Part shown: one piece after another, positions 1 to 4,671 of the stretch
Layout of the letters: each line of letters starts with the position of its first letter
Position numbering within the stretch: position 1 is the stretch's first letter
DNA from: an uncultured Anaerosporobacter sp.
GTDB taxonomy: Bacteria > Bacillota > Clostridia > Lachnospirales > Lachnospiraceae
Length of the DNA stretch: 7,680 nt
Direction: 5' to 3'
Assembly: GCA_945787925.1 (NCBI GenBank)
Contig: CALZJY010000086.1
Location: 1 to 7,680 of the forward strand
Notes under the pieces: generated by a model
Told to the model about the DNA's origin: nothing
What the model saw: only the letters and a program-made list of their open reading frames with translations
Database searches by the model: none
Translations under genes and position numbers: made by a program

Positions 1-9
1 CGGTGCTAA

Positions 10-34
10 CTCCTCCCTACTTCGTTGAGGAAGG
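10..34 (-). promoter_or_regulatory. Possible ribosome binding site of a leftward gene outside the window
   Basis: Read on the minus strand, GGGAGGAG occupies 17-10. It is a strong Shine-Dalgarno match with about nine bases left before the window edge, so a leftward gene could start just beyond position 1. The GGGAGG core (17-12) can pair with CCTTCC (34-29) across an 11-base loop, which could mask the site. No start codon is visible, so both the gene and the masking are inference. Confidence 0.25.
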
Positions 35-50
35 GGATTTCGCACGTGTT

Positions 51-149
51 TTACCGTTCAACCAGACTACTTGATACAGACTGTACGTAAACATCGTCAC
101 ATACATCATAATCCATATAAGCCCTTCTCTCTGTATATTTTTTATCCAT
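51..149 (-). CDS. Possible 32-residue ORF of unknown function
   Basis: An ATG at 149-147 opens a 32-codon frame ending at TAA (53-51); the product ends SVSSSLVER. The frame can be extended to a TTG at 173-171 (40 residues), and an internal ATG lies at 116-114. The ribosome binding site is weak (AGG about four bases before the first ATG). A second minus frame over the same bases (ATG ATG near 110, ending at a TAG near 19) is also open, so composition alone does not choose between them. It may be a leader peptide, a gene remnant or chance. No family is recognised. Confidence 0.2.
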   Translation of the reverse strand: MDKKYTERRAYMDYDVCDDVYVQSVSSSLVER

Positions 150-173
150 ACGCCTGCCAAGTGCACTTGTCAA
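145..173 (-). promoter_or_regulatory. Possible leftward promoter with a palindrome in the spacer
   Basis: On the minus strand a perfect TTGACA (173-168) is followed, after 17 bases, by TATGGA (150-145), a poor -10 box. The perfect palindrome AAGTGCACTT (159-168) touches the -35 box and would suit a repressor. Against this, the same bases belong to the extended small ORF and the -10 matches the consensus at only three of six positions. Confidence 0.25.
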
Positions 174-210
174 TATATTCCATAAAATGTTTTTATCTTT
201 TTCTTTTCCA

Positions 211-302
211 CGGAATTTCCGCCTCTCCCCATTACTAGAAAAGGTTCACCCTTTTCTAGTCCTACCCCCTCACGTCCGCCACTAGGAGGTCCGGGGTCCT
301 CC
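211..302. repeat. Cluster of three short inverted repeats
   Basis: Three inverted repeats lie side by side: CGGAA-T-TTCCG (211-221), an 11-bp perfect stem ACTAGAAAAGG/CCTTTTCTAGT with a 5-base loop (234-244 with 250-260), and GGAGG/CCTCC (285-289 with 298-302). The words ACTAG and CTAGT recur here and in the terminator at 340-372, so alternative pairings between neighbours are possible. A 75-codon minus frame across this stretch is low-complexity Gly/Lys/Glu-rich and is better explained by the hairpins than by a protein. Function is unknown. Confidence 0.6.
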
Positions 303-332
303 CGTTCTTTTCCTCCAGCGGCGCCCGCCTTT

Positions 333-372
333 AAAAAAAGACCTAGTCCCGTGCTACGCACGACACTAGGTC
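333..372 (-). terminator. Intrinsic terminator, leftward, probably for the SEC-C gene
   Basis: GACCTAGT (plus 340-347) pairs with ACTAGGTC (365-372). Inside, CGTGC pairs with GCACG across a two-base internal loop, closing on three bases. In the minus direction the stem runs straight into seven U (339-333), the classical intrinsic terminator form. In the plus direction the tail is CTTCCTTTTT, so weaker bidirectional use is possible. It lies about 90 bases past the stop of the SEC-C gene, behind two more hairpins. Confidence 0.8.
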
Positions 373-405
373 CTTCCTTTTTAAACGTTTTTAACATGTT
401 TTTCC

Positions 406-428
406 CCGATGAAATCCCATTTCATCGG
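406..428. repeat. Perfect 10-bp hairpin downstream of the SEC-C gene
   Basis: CCGATGAAAT (406-415) and ATTTCATCGG (419-428) are exact reverse complements separated by CCC. There is no U-tract on either side, so it is not a standard terminator. It lies between the GC-rich hairpin at 431-458 and the terminator at 340-372 and would be part of the SEC-C 3' UTR, where it could protect the mRNA end. Two 8-bp palindromes, AACATGTT (393-400) and AAACGTTT (383-390), follow in the leftward direction. Confidence 0.65.
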
Positions 429-430
429 AA

Positions 431-458
431 GGCCGGTGGCCCCTGTCGGGGCCCGGCC
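431..458. repeat. Very GC-rich hairpin immediately after the SEC-C stop codon
   Basis: GGCCG (431-435) pairs with CGGCC (454-458) and GGCCCC (438-443) with GGGGCC (448-453), leaving a two-base bulge and a 4-base loop. The hairpin starts three bases past the stop codon at 464-462 and is almost entirely G and C, in strong contrast to the AT-rich gene before it. It has no U-tract. It may stabilise the 3' end or help terminate; that role is inferred. Confidence 0.65.
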
Positions 459-461
459 TAT

Positions 462-1535
462 CTATCGGCCACAACAGAATTTATATTTCTTTCCGCTGCC
501 GCATGGACATTTATCATTACGTCCTACTTTTTTCTGTTTTTCTTGTTTTGGTTGCACTGCTTCTACAGATTGACCATTTTCCATTGCAATCATTTCTTCT
601 GGAGAGAAACCTCTGTTTTCCCAGAAACGAGAATTGTTGTAAACGTTTACTAATAAATCGATTACTACTTTTAATTGATCTTCATCCATTGTAACATCGT
701 AATCTTCAAGGATTGTAATACCTTGTGCTAATTCTTCACCGAAGCAATATACGTATTGGATTTCTGTACAGATTTTTTCAGCTAATACTTCATCATCAAT
801 AATATGTTCTAAGAATACAACTAGCGCTTCGAATGCTTTACTTCTTTCAAAGTATTCTTCACTTGCATAATTAATCATGATGTCCTTTGCTGGTACGTAG
901 TATGGTTTATCCCCTTGTTTAGATGCTAAGATGGATACGCCATTTTCTTCTAATACTGCTTCATGAACAAATTGTCCGTCAACTAATTTATAGAAAATCT
1001 GTTTAACGCCACTGATTAAGTTGTAAACTTTAAGAATTTCTTCTTCATTTGTTGCAACTTTATTCTGTTCGTTAAATGTCTTAATTACTTGTTCTACTGG
1101 AACCATACCATAAAGGTTCGCACCTGCTGTGATATAGTCTGAAACTAATTGGAAACGATCTCTTTTCGCTTTAAATTCCTTTGTAAATACACGGTTATAT
1201 AATTCTTTGATTTCTTGTGGAATAATGAATTCGTTTTCTTCTTCATTTTCTTCATTTACAAAGTAGAATAAGCTTTTGAATAAATATAAGTATTTAAGCA
1301 AATCTTCTTCAACGAAAGGCACTTCTTCTTTTAATTTTCTTTCGAATAATTCTAATTCTCTATTATTTGCAAAGAATACTACCTTTTGTACATACTCTTC
1401 ATTGACAATTGCACCAATGATTAAGCTAGTAAGATCGTCTTTTTTTAACTTGCTGTAACCTTTTAAACCGATTGCTTTTGCAAGCTCTCTAAGTTCAGCT
1501 ACTTTCTTTTTCGCTAATAAATCACGTATTAACAT
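462..1535 (-). CDS. Rho-N/SAP-like and SEC-C motif protein
   Basis: This 357-residue protein has two recognisable ends. Residues about 3-42 (VAELRELAKAIGLKGYSKL within it) resemble the helix-extended-helix fold of the Rho N-terminal/SAP family, usually nucleic-acid binding. The last 20 residues hold a SEC-C motif, CPCGSGKKYKFCC, with C343, C345, C354 and C355 as likely zinc ligands; this motif is known from the SecA C-terminus, where it aids SecB and ribosome contact. The 290 residues between are acidic and apparently helical, and a Lys/Gln-rich linker precedes the zinc motif. There is no signal peptide or membrane segment, so it is probably cytosolic. The ATG start is preceded by AAAGGAG seven bases upstream. 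It is transcribed alone from the promoter at 1573-1601. The domain calls are firm but the cellular role is not known; it could bind RNA, ribosomes or protein-export substrates. Confidence 0.9.
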   Translation of the reverse strand: MLIRDLLAKKKVAELRELAKAIGLKGYSKLKKDDLTSLIIGAIVNEEYVQKVVFFANNRELELFERKLKEEVPFVEEDLLKYLYLFKSLFYFVNEENEEENEFIIPQEIKELYNRVFTKEFKAKRDRFQLVSDYITAGANLYGMVPVEQVIKTFNEQNKVATNEEEILKVYNLISGVKQIFYKLVDGQFVHEAVLEENGVSILASKQGDKPYYVPAKDIMINYASEEYFERSKAFEALVVFLEHIIDDEVLAEKICTEIQYVYCFGEELAQGITILEDYDVTMDEDQLKVVIDLLVNVYNNSRFWENRGFSPEEMIAMENGQSVEAVQPKQEKQKKVGRNDKCPCGSGKKYKFCCGR

Positions 1536-1572
1536 TTCTTACTCCTTTAGACAAAAAAATTCATTACTTACC

Positions 1573-1601
1573 ATTATACTCTAAAACAGAACATTATACA
1601 A
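1573..1601 (-). promoter_or_regulatory. Probable sigma-A promoter of the SEC-C gene
   Basis: On the minus strand TTGTAT (1601-1596) is followed, after exactly 17 bases, by a perfect TATAAT (1578-1573). Transcription would begin near 1566, about 30 bases before the ATG at 1535. The -35 box is only a half match. Confidence 0.6.
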
Positions 1602-1621
1602 CTGGAAATGACTTTTATTAA

Positions 1622-1812
1622 CTATTCCTTAGGGTTTCCCATTTCTTCTAACTTTACCCATATAGGACAAAGTGTACCTTCTATGCAACGAGAAGAGTCT
1701 CCTCTTCTTTTCTGTTCATAAATGGTAGATAAATAACACTCATCATTGCTGCAAATTCCATTGGCGCTATGCCTCTATATTTATCTTGTGTAGTATAATT
1801 ACTGCAATACAT
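1622..1812 (-). pseudogene. Frameshifted small cysteine-containing protein gene
   Basis: Two minus-strand frames join into one protein-like product. The first starts at ATG 1812-1810 and reads MYCSNYTTQDKY; the second is open from 1774 and reads RHSANGICSNDECYLST, then 33 more residues ending MGNPKE at TAG 1624-1622. The 191-bp span is one base short of a whole number of codons; adding a base near 1774-1777 would give about 63 residues with cysteines near 3, 21, 26, 43 and 49. Both halves have low-bias, well-mixed composition, and the second contains EGTLCPIWVKLEE, which looks like real protein. The first frame alone runs on to TAG 1683-1681 (43 residues) and the second lacks a normal start. 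No slippery heptamer is evident at the junction, so a disabling deletion or a sequencing error is more likely than programmed frameshifting. AAGGAA lies almost against the ATG, which is poor spacing. The spaced cysteines suggest metal binding, but I do not recognise the family. Confidence 0.5.
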
Positions 1813-1943
1813 TTCCTTATTTCTGACAAGCAACTGCCATATTTTTTATTTCTATTAAATTTGATATATATATTAAATTATTGATATATACGCTCTCCTC
1901 GCTGGATGGTATTATTATATATGTAATCAAGTTATTTTCCCTC

Positions 1944-1974
1944 TTACTACTTTACCTCCCTAATAAAGTAGTAA
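1944..1974. repeat. Perfect 11-bp inverted repeat
   Basis: TTACTACTTTA (1944-1954) and TAAAGTAGTAA (1964-1974) are exact reverse complements around a 9-base loop. Read on the minus strand the loop contains AGGGAGG, a ribosome-binding-site-like sequence, but no start codon follows at a useful distance. It may be an RNA hairpin or a protein-binding dyad. It lies between the frameshifted small gene and the GNAT terminator hairpin, in AT-rich DNA with no other clear signal. Confidence 0.55.
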
Positions 1975-2009
1975 ATATTGTTAATTAACTAAAATTATAT
2001 CTCACCGTA

Positions 2010-2059
2010 GGGTGCGGACGTGTACTCCCAATACACATTCCGCACCCTTTCCCCTTTTT
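2010..2059. terminator. Strong hairpin at the end of the GNAT gene
   Basis: GGGTGCGGA (2010-2018) pairs with TCCGCACCC (2039-2047) and, after a small internal loop, GTGTA (2020-2024) pairs with TACAC (2032-2036). The hairpin begins 11 bases past the GNAT stop codon, so it probably ends that leftward transcript. However, the U-rich tail (TTTCCCCTTTTT) lies on the plus-strand side; leftward the tail is TACGGTGAG. It may act in both directions or serve a rightward small RNA. Confidence 0.6.
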
Positions 2060-2420
2060 ATTCTTCTTTTCTATGTATTAATAACTCATATCTTCTGTTT
2101 CGATAACAATCAAACCCATGCTGTAATAACGAAAATCCTAATTTCTCATATAATTTCTTTGCCGGCTCATTTTTCGAATCTACAGCAATCGTAATTTCAT
2201 AAATTCCTTGTTCTTCATAACTCTTTATTACATATTCTAAAAGTTTCGTTGCATACCCCTTTCTACGAAATGCCTCTTTGATCTTCAAATCCTGCAAATA
2301 TACCCGTCTTCCTGGTATCGTCCTTCTCGTACTTCTGTCGTCCTCTACCACACCAACCATTCCGATTGTTTCTCCTGCATCCTTGATAAAGAATTCTTTC
2401 CTAACCCGCTCAATTTCCAT
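2058..2420 (-). CDS. Small GNAT-family N-acetyltransferase
   Basis: The 120-residue product has the acetyl-CoA-binding core of the GNAT superfamily. The strand RVYLQDLKIKEAF (about 39-51) leads into the pyrophosphate-binding loop R52-R53-K54-G55-Y56-A57 (motif A, R-x-x-G-x-A), and motif B follows as N84-E85-P86-A87 to L90-Y91-E92-K93-L94-G95-F96. It would transfer an acetyl group from acetyl-CoA to an amine; nothing visible fixes the substrate, which could be a small molecule, peptide or protein N-terminus. At 120 residues it is shorter than the usual 140-170, mainly through a short N-terminus, but the catalytic core appears complete. The ATG follows a purine-rich GGGGGAAGGAAG stretch. A terminator separates it from the upstream symporter gene, so it is probably monocistronic, from an extended -10 promoter at 2450-2458. 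Confidence 0.88.
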   Translation of the reverse strand: MEIERVRKEFFIKDAGETIGMVGVVEDDRSTRRTIPGRRVYLQDLKIKEAFRRKGYATKLLEYVIKSYEEQGIYEITIAVDSKNEPAKKLYEKLGFSLLQHGFDCYRNRRYELLIHRKEE

Positions 2421-2449
2421 CTTCCTTCCCCCTTCCCTAAACTACTTCT

Positions 2450-2458
2450 AGTATAACA
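2450..2458 (-). promoter_or_regulatory. Possible extended -10 promoter of the GNAT gene
   Basis: The minus strand reads TGTTATACT at 2458-2450: a TATACT box (five of six) with the TG of an extended -10 element one base upstream. No -35 box is seen at the usual distance, where the palindromic repeat 2463-2499 lies. Transcription would start near 2443, just before the ribosome binding site. Confidence 0.45.
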
Positions 2459-2462
2459 GATT

Positions 2463-2499
2463 TTCTTGCATAGGGGATTCTTTGCAATTCCCTATGCAA
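2463..2499 (-). repeat. Palindromic repeat, copy 1, just past a terminator
   Basis: TTGCATAGGGGATT (2466-2479) and AATTCCCTATGCAA (2486-2499) form a 14-bp inverted repeat with one G:U-type mismatch and a 6-base loop. Read on the minus strand, the whole 37 bases match 4501-4537 at 32 positions, including a perfect 20-base run. Here it starts two bases after the U-tract of the symporter terminator and covers the -35 region of the GNAT gene. Confidence 0.7.
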
Positions 2500-2501
2500 C
2501 G

Positions 2502-2543
2502 AAAAAAAGCACAGCCGCAAGGTTTCCCTTACAGCCATGCTTT
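2502..2543 (-). terminator. Intrinsic terminator of the symporter gene
   Basis: On the minus strand AAAGCA (2543-2538) pairs with TGCTTT (2511-2506), and the 11 bases inside also pair throughout, with some G:U pairs, closing on a GAAA loop. Together they make a stem of about 17 bp. The closing TTT runs into a U-tract at 2508-2502. It starts six bases past the symporter stop codon. Confidence 0.88.
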
Positions 2544-2548
2544 CTTTT

Positions 2549-3940
2549 TTACCAACATTCCGTATCTTCAATTCCTAATTGTTCTGGTTTGAATACCGGA
2601 TCTTTGCCTTCTGCTTTTTGTTTCTTGTAATCTTTCAGTGCTTTTCCTGCGATTGGATATAATAATAGGATTGCAATGATATTTACCACTGCCATTCCCC
2701 CCATTAAGATATCTGCTAAGTTCCACACGATATCAGCCTTAGCGATAGCTCCTAATACAATCGCGATTACGCATGTTAGACGGAATGCATGCAATAACTT
2801 CGCATCATCTTTGATGAATTTCAAGTTTGATTCCGCATAACAATAGTTTCCGATCATAGAGCTGAATGCAAAGAAGATGATTCCGATATTTACAACCAAT
2901 ACACCGATGCTCCCTACTTTGCTTCCGATTGCATTCTGTACTAAACCAATACCTCTTAAGTTTTGATCGATTCCACAAACTAAGATCATCATTGCAGTTG
3001 TCGTACAGATGATTAATGTATCGATATATACAGAAATTACTTGTACTAACCCTTGTTTTACAGGATGGCTCACTTCTGCTGTAGCTCCTGCATTTGGAGC
3101 AGACCCCATACCTGCTTCATTACTGAATAAACCACGTTTGATTCCGTACATAACACAAGAACCTGCAAAACCACCAAAGATTGCTTTAAAGTCAAATGCC
3201 TGTGTTATGATTTGTTTTAAGATTGTTGGTACTAATGTAATATTCGTTACTGTGATAAACAGCCCAAGACAAATATAGAGAATTGCCATGATTGGAACGA
3301 TTACAGAAGTAATGAAACCGATACGATGGATTCCTCCGTAGATGGTTGCCGCTGTTCCAAGCGCAAGCAGGATTCCCATAACTAGGCCTAATAAGTGCTT
3401 CGCTCTGTCTCCTTCCACATACATGCTGAGTGCATCACTTACGTTAAATGCTTGAAGGGCATTAAATCCGAATGCAAAGCAAAGGATTAATAGAACTGCA
3501 AATACAATTCCTAACCAACGTTGTCCTAATGCTTTTTCCATGTAATACGCAGGACCGCCTCGATATGCCTCTCCATCTTTTTGCTTGTAGATCTGTGCAA
3601 GCGTGCTTTCTACGAATGCAGAAGCACTTCCGATAATTGCAAGAAGCCACATCCAAAATACTGCACCCGCTCCACCTGCTGCTAATGCAGTGGCAACCCC
3701 AGCGATGTTACCAGTTCCTACACGGGATGCTGTCGAAATCATTAATGCTTGAAAGGAAGAAACGCCTTTGCTACCTTTCTTCTTCTCCGTCAGAATACGA
3801 ATCCCTTCCGGAATCATCGTAAGCTGTACACCTTTTGTTACAAATGTAAAAATAAGGCCTACGATTACTAATAATCCGATCAGAATATACGTATATAAAA
3901 AATCACTTGTATTCGCCAATAGATTATTTAAAAGTGTCAC
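2549..3940 (-). CDS. Sodium:alanine/glycine symporter, AGCS family
   Basis: The 463-residue integral membrane protein belongs to the alanine/glycine:cation symporter family (AlsT/DagA-like), which imports alanine or glycine with sodium. Family blocks are clear: SSFQALMISTASRVGTGNIA (61-80) followed by GGAGAVFWMW (89-98), then RGGPAYYMEKALG (127-139), and GLFSNEAGMGSAPNAGATAE (270-289) followed by HPVKQGL (292-298). About ten or eleven hydrophobic segments run from residue 15 to 432, with a charged cytosolic tail. Length is typical. The start is GTG (3940-3938) with AGGAG eight bases upstream; no in-frame ATG lies near the N-terminus. ASRVGTGNIAG differs slightly from the more common AATVGTGNIAG but keeps the glycines. 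It is monocistronic, with a divergent promoter region shared with the 4138 gene and a terminator right behind it. Substrate choice between alanine, glycine and related amino acids cannot be read from sequence. Confidence 0.95.
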   Translation of the reverse strand: MTLLNNLLANTSDFLYTYILIGLLVIVGLIFTFVTKGVQLTMIPEGIRILTEKKKGSKGVSSFQALMISTASRVGTGNIAGVATALAAGGAGAVFWMWLLAIIGSASAFVESTLAQIYKQKDGEAYRGGPAYYMEKALGQRWLGIVFAVLLILCFAFGFNALQAFNVSDALSMYVEGDRAKHLLGLVMGILLALGTAATIYGGIHRIGFITSVIVPIMAILYICLGLFITVTNITLVPTILKQIITQAFDFKAIFGGFAGSCVMYGIKRGLFSNEAGMGSAPNAGATAEVSHPVKQGLVQVISVYIDTLIICTTTAMMILVCGIDQNLRGIGLVQNAIGSKVGSIGVLVVNIGIIFFAFSSMIGNYCYAESNLKFIKDDAKLLHAFRLTCVIAIVLGAIAKADIVWNLADILMGGMAVVNIIAILLLYPIAGKALKDYKKQKAEGKDPVFKPEQLGIEDTECW

Positions 3941-4023
3941 CTTTCAAACTCCTCTCCTTATTCTTTTTTCTATATTACTATAATTTTCCGCACAATTCAA
4001 CAATTCACTACACAAAAGTGATT

Positions 4024-4053
4024 TTTATAGTGCTAATCATTTCTTTTTCACAA
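4024..4053 (-). promoter_or_regulatory. Probable promoter of the symporter gene
   Basis: On the minus strand TTGTGA (4053-4048) is followed after 18 bases by TATAAA (4029-4024). This would give a leader of roughly 75 bases before the GTG start. The -35 box lies in the left arm of the inverted repeat 4047-4082. A second candidate, TTGAAT-17-TAATAT (4000-3972), is closer to the gene and cannot be excluded. Confidence 0.45.
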
Positions 4054-4082
4054 GAATTTTCAGCATTGTTCAATCTTGTGAA
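4047..4082. promoter_or_regulatory. Inverted repeat bridging the divergent promoters
   Basis: TTCACAAGA (4047-4055) and TCTTGTGAA (4074-4082) are exact 9-bp reverse complements separated by 18 bases. Each arm contains the -35 box TTGTGA of one promoter, leftward and rightward. The layout would let one dimeric regulator, or looping between two sites, affect both genes. That regulatory role is inferred. Confidence 0.45.
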
Positions 4083-4104
4083 TCTTCTTATAGTACGATA
4101 CAAT
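4076..4104 (+). promoter_or_regulatory. Probable promoter of the 115-residue protein gene
   Basis: TTGTGA (4076-4081) is followed after exactly 17 bases by TACAAT (4099-4104), a five-of-six -10 box. Transcription would start near 4111, leaving about 27 bases before the TTG start, with room for the GAGGG ribosome binding site. Confidence 0.55.
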
Positions 4105-4137
4105 ATGGATATATCACATTAGAAATGAGGGAAACCA

Positions 4138-4485
4138 TTGCAGACACCATTTGATTTAAGCATCTTAAAGTTAAACCTTGAGGTTACATTAAATAATTAT
4201 AAAAAGCTTACGAAATCCATTTATGACCAAAATACCGAGGGATTAAGCAAAGAAGACATCCTTTCTAAATTAATGGAAGGACGAAAAGAATTCGAGGCGC
4301 TTATGGAACAAGCCCATACTCTTCCGATTGCGTCTGACGAATTAAAAGACTTACAATACCAGATTTTTGATTTACTTCTCTATTCGGGAGATCTTTATAA
4401 CTTCTATCATGCAGATTTATTCGATCGTTTCCGATTACGTATTGAAAATCAAAACCAAAAAGAACGTGTAAACCGTCTGCTTTAG
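4138..4485 (+). CDS. Helical protein of unknown function (115 residues)
   Basis: I do not recognise this protein. It is charged and predicted mostly helical, with heptad-like stretches (ILKLNLEVTLNNYKKL near 9-24; SKLMEGRKEFEALMEQA near 43-59), an aromatic patch LYSGDLYNFYHADLF (81-95) and a basic, Gln/Asn-rich end. It has no signal peptide, membrane segment or cysteine, so it is probably a soluble cytosolic protein. The TTG start (4138-4140) is chosen because TGAGGG lies six bases upstream, a promoter sits at the right distance, and the upstream ATG at 4125 is in another frame. It diverges from the symporter gene and may share its control region. Its stop codon lies inside the loop and stem of its own terminator. 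Well-formed upstream and downstream signals make it very likely real. Confidence 0.8.
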   Translation: MQTPFDLSILKLNLEVTLNNYKKLTKSIYDQNTEGLSKEDILSKLMEGRKEFEALMEQAHTLPIASDELKDLQYQIFDLLLYSGDLYNFYHADLFDRFRLRIENQNQKERVNRLL

Positions 4486-4499
4486 ACGGTTTCTTTTTT
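4470..4499 (+). terminator. Intrinsic terminator overlapping the 3' end of the 115-residue protein gene
   Basis: AAACCGTCT (4470-4478) and AGACGGTTT (4484-4492) form a perfect 9-bp stem with a 5-base loop, followed by C and six U (4494-4499). The stop codon TAG (4483-4485) lies at the loop/stem junction, so the last four sense codons form the rising arm. A ribosome at the end of the gene would cover the hairpin, linking termination to translation finishing. Confidence 0.9.
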
Positions 4500-4500
4500 C

Positions 4501-4537
4501 TTACATAGAAAATTACGAAGAATCCCCTATGCAAGAA
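4501..4537 (+). repeat. Palindromic repeat, copy 2, just past a terminator
   Basis: This matches the minus-strand copy at 2499-2463 at 32 of 37 positions; all five differences are transitions. The last 20 bases, AAGAATCCCCTATGCAAGAA, are identical. The left arm (TTACATAG) is decayed, so this copy is a weaker palindrome. It begins one base after the U-tract of the terminator 4470-4499, in the same orientation relative to the terminator as copy 1. Confidence 0.7.
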
Positions 4538-4671
4538 TAGAGATAGCCACAGACTTTAGTACTTCCTTAACTTCTACTTGAAATAATTGTGAACAAAATT
4601 AGACAGCTCCCTAATTTTATTATTTTTGGAGAAGTATAAAAAGTAACCAATCGTCCGTGGCTATCTCTATT
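4536..4671. repeat. 136-bp foldback element with 19-bp terminal inverted repeats
   Basis: The first and last 19 bases (4536-4554 and 4653-4671) are reverse complements with one mismatch; the core is AATAGAGATAGCCAC. Further nested pairs are TACTTC/GAAGTA (4560-4565 with 4631-4636), AAATAAT/ATTATTT (4581-4587 with 4619-4625) and AAAATTAG/CTAATTTT (4595-4602 with 4611-4618), so the whole element can fold into one long interrupted hairpin with an 8-base loop. It has no ORF. TA dinucleotides flank the GAGATAGCCAC core on both sides, as in TA-target elements, but no longer target duplication is visible. It could be a MITE or a structured RNA. Neither edge has a U-tract, so it is not a terminator. 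Confidence 0.6.

Noticed and set aside
1..12. GGTGCTAACTCC resembling the J3/4 segment of a SAM-I riboswitch on the plus strand
   Set aside because: The expected downstream sequence is absent, no plus-strand gene follows, and the upstream part would lie outside the window.
170..397. 75-codon minus-strand frame
   Set aside because: Composition is low-complexity Gly/Lys/Glu and the frame runs through the terminator stem and other hairpins; it has no credible gene context.
351..694. Plus-strand frames opposite the SEC-C 3' end
   Set aside because: They are antisense shadows of the SEC-C gene and its hairpins, with no ribosome binding site.
1681..1691. CTATGCAACGA, also present at 2492-2502
   Set aside because: Only 11 bases match and here they belong to the frameshifted coding sequence; not a third copy of the palindromic repeat.
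4301..4534. 77-codon minus-strand frame
   Set aside because: It lies antisense to the 115-residue protein gene and starts inside the terminator and repeat region.
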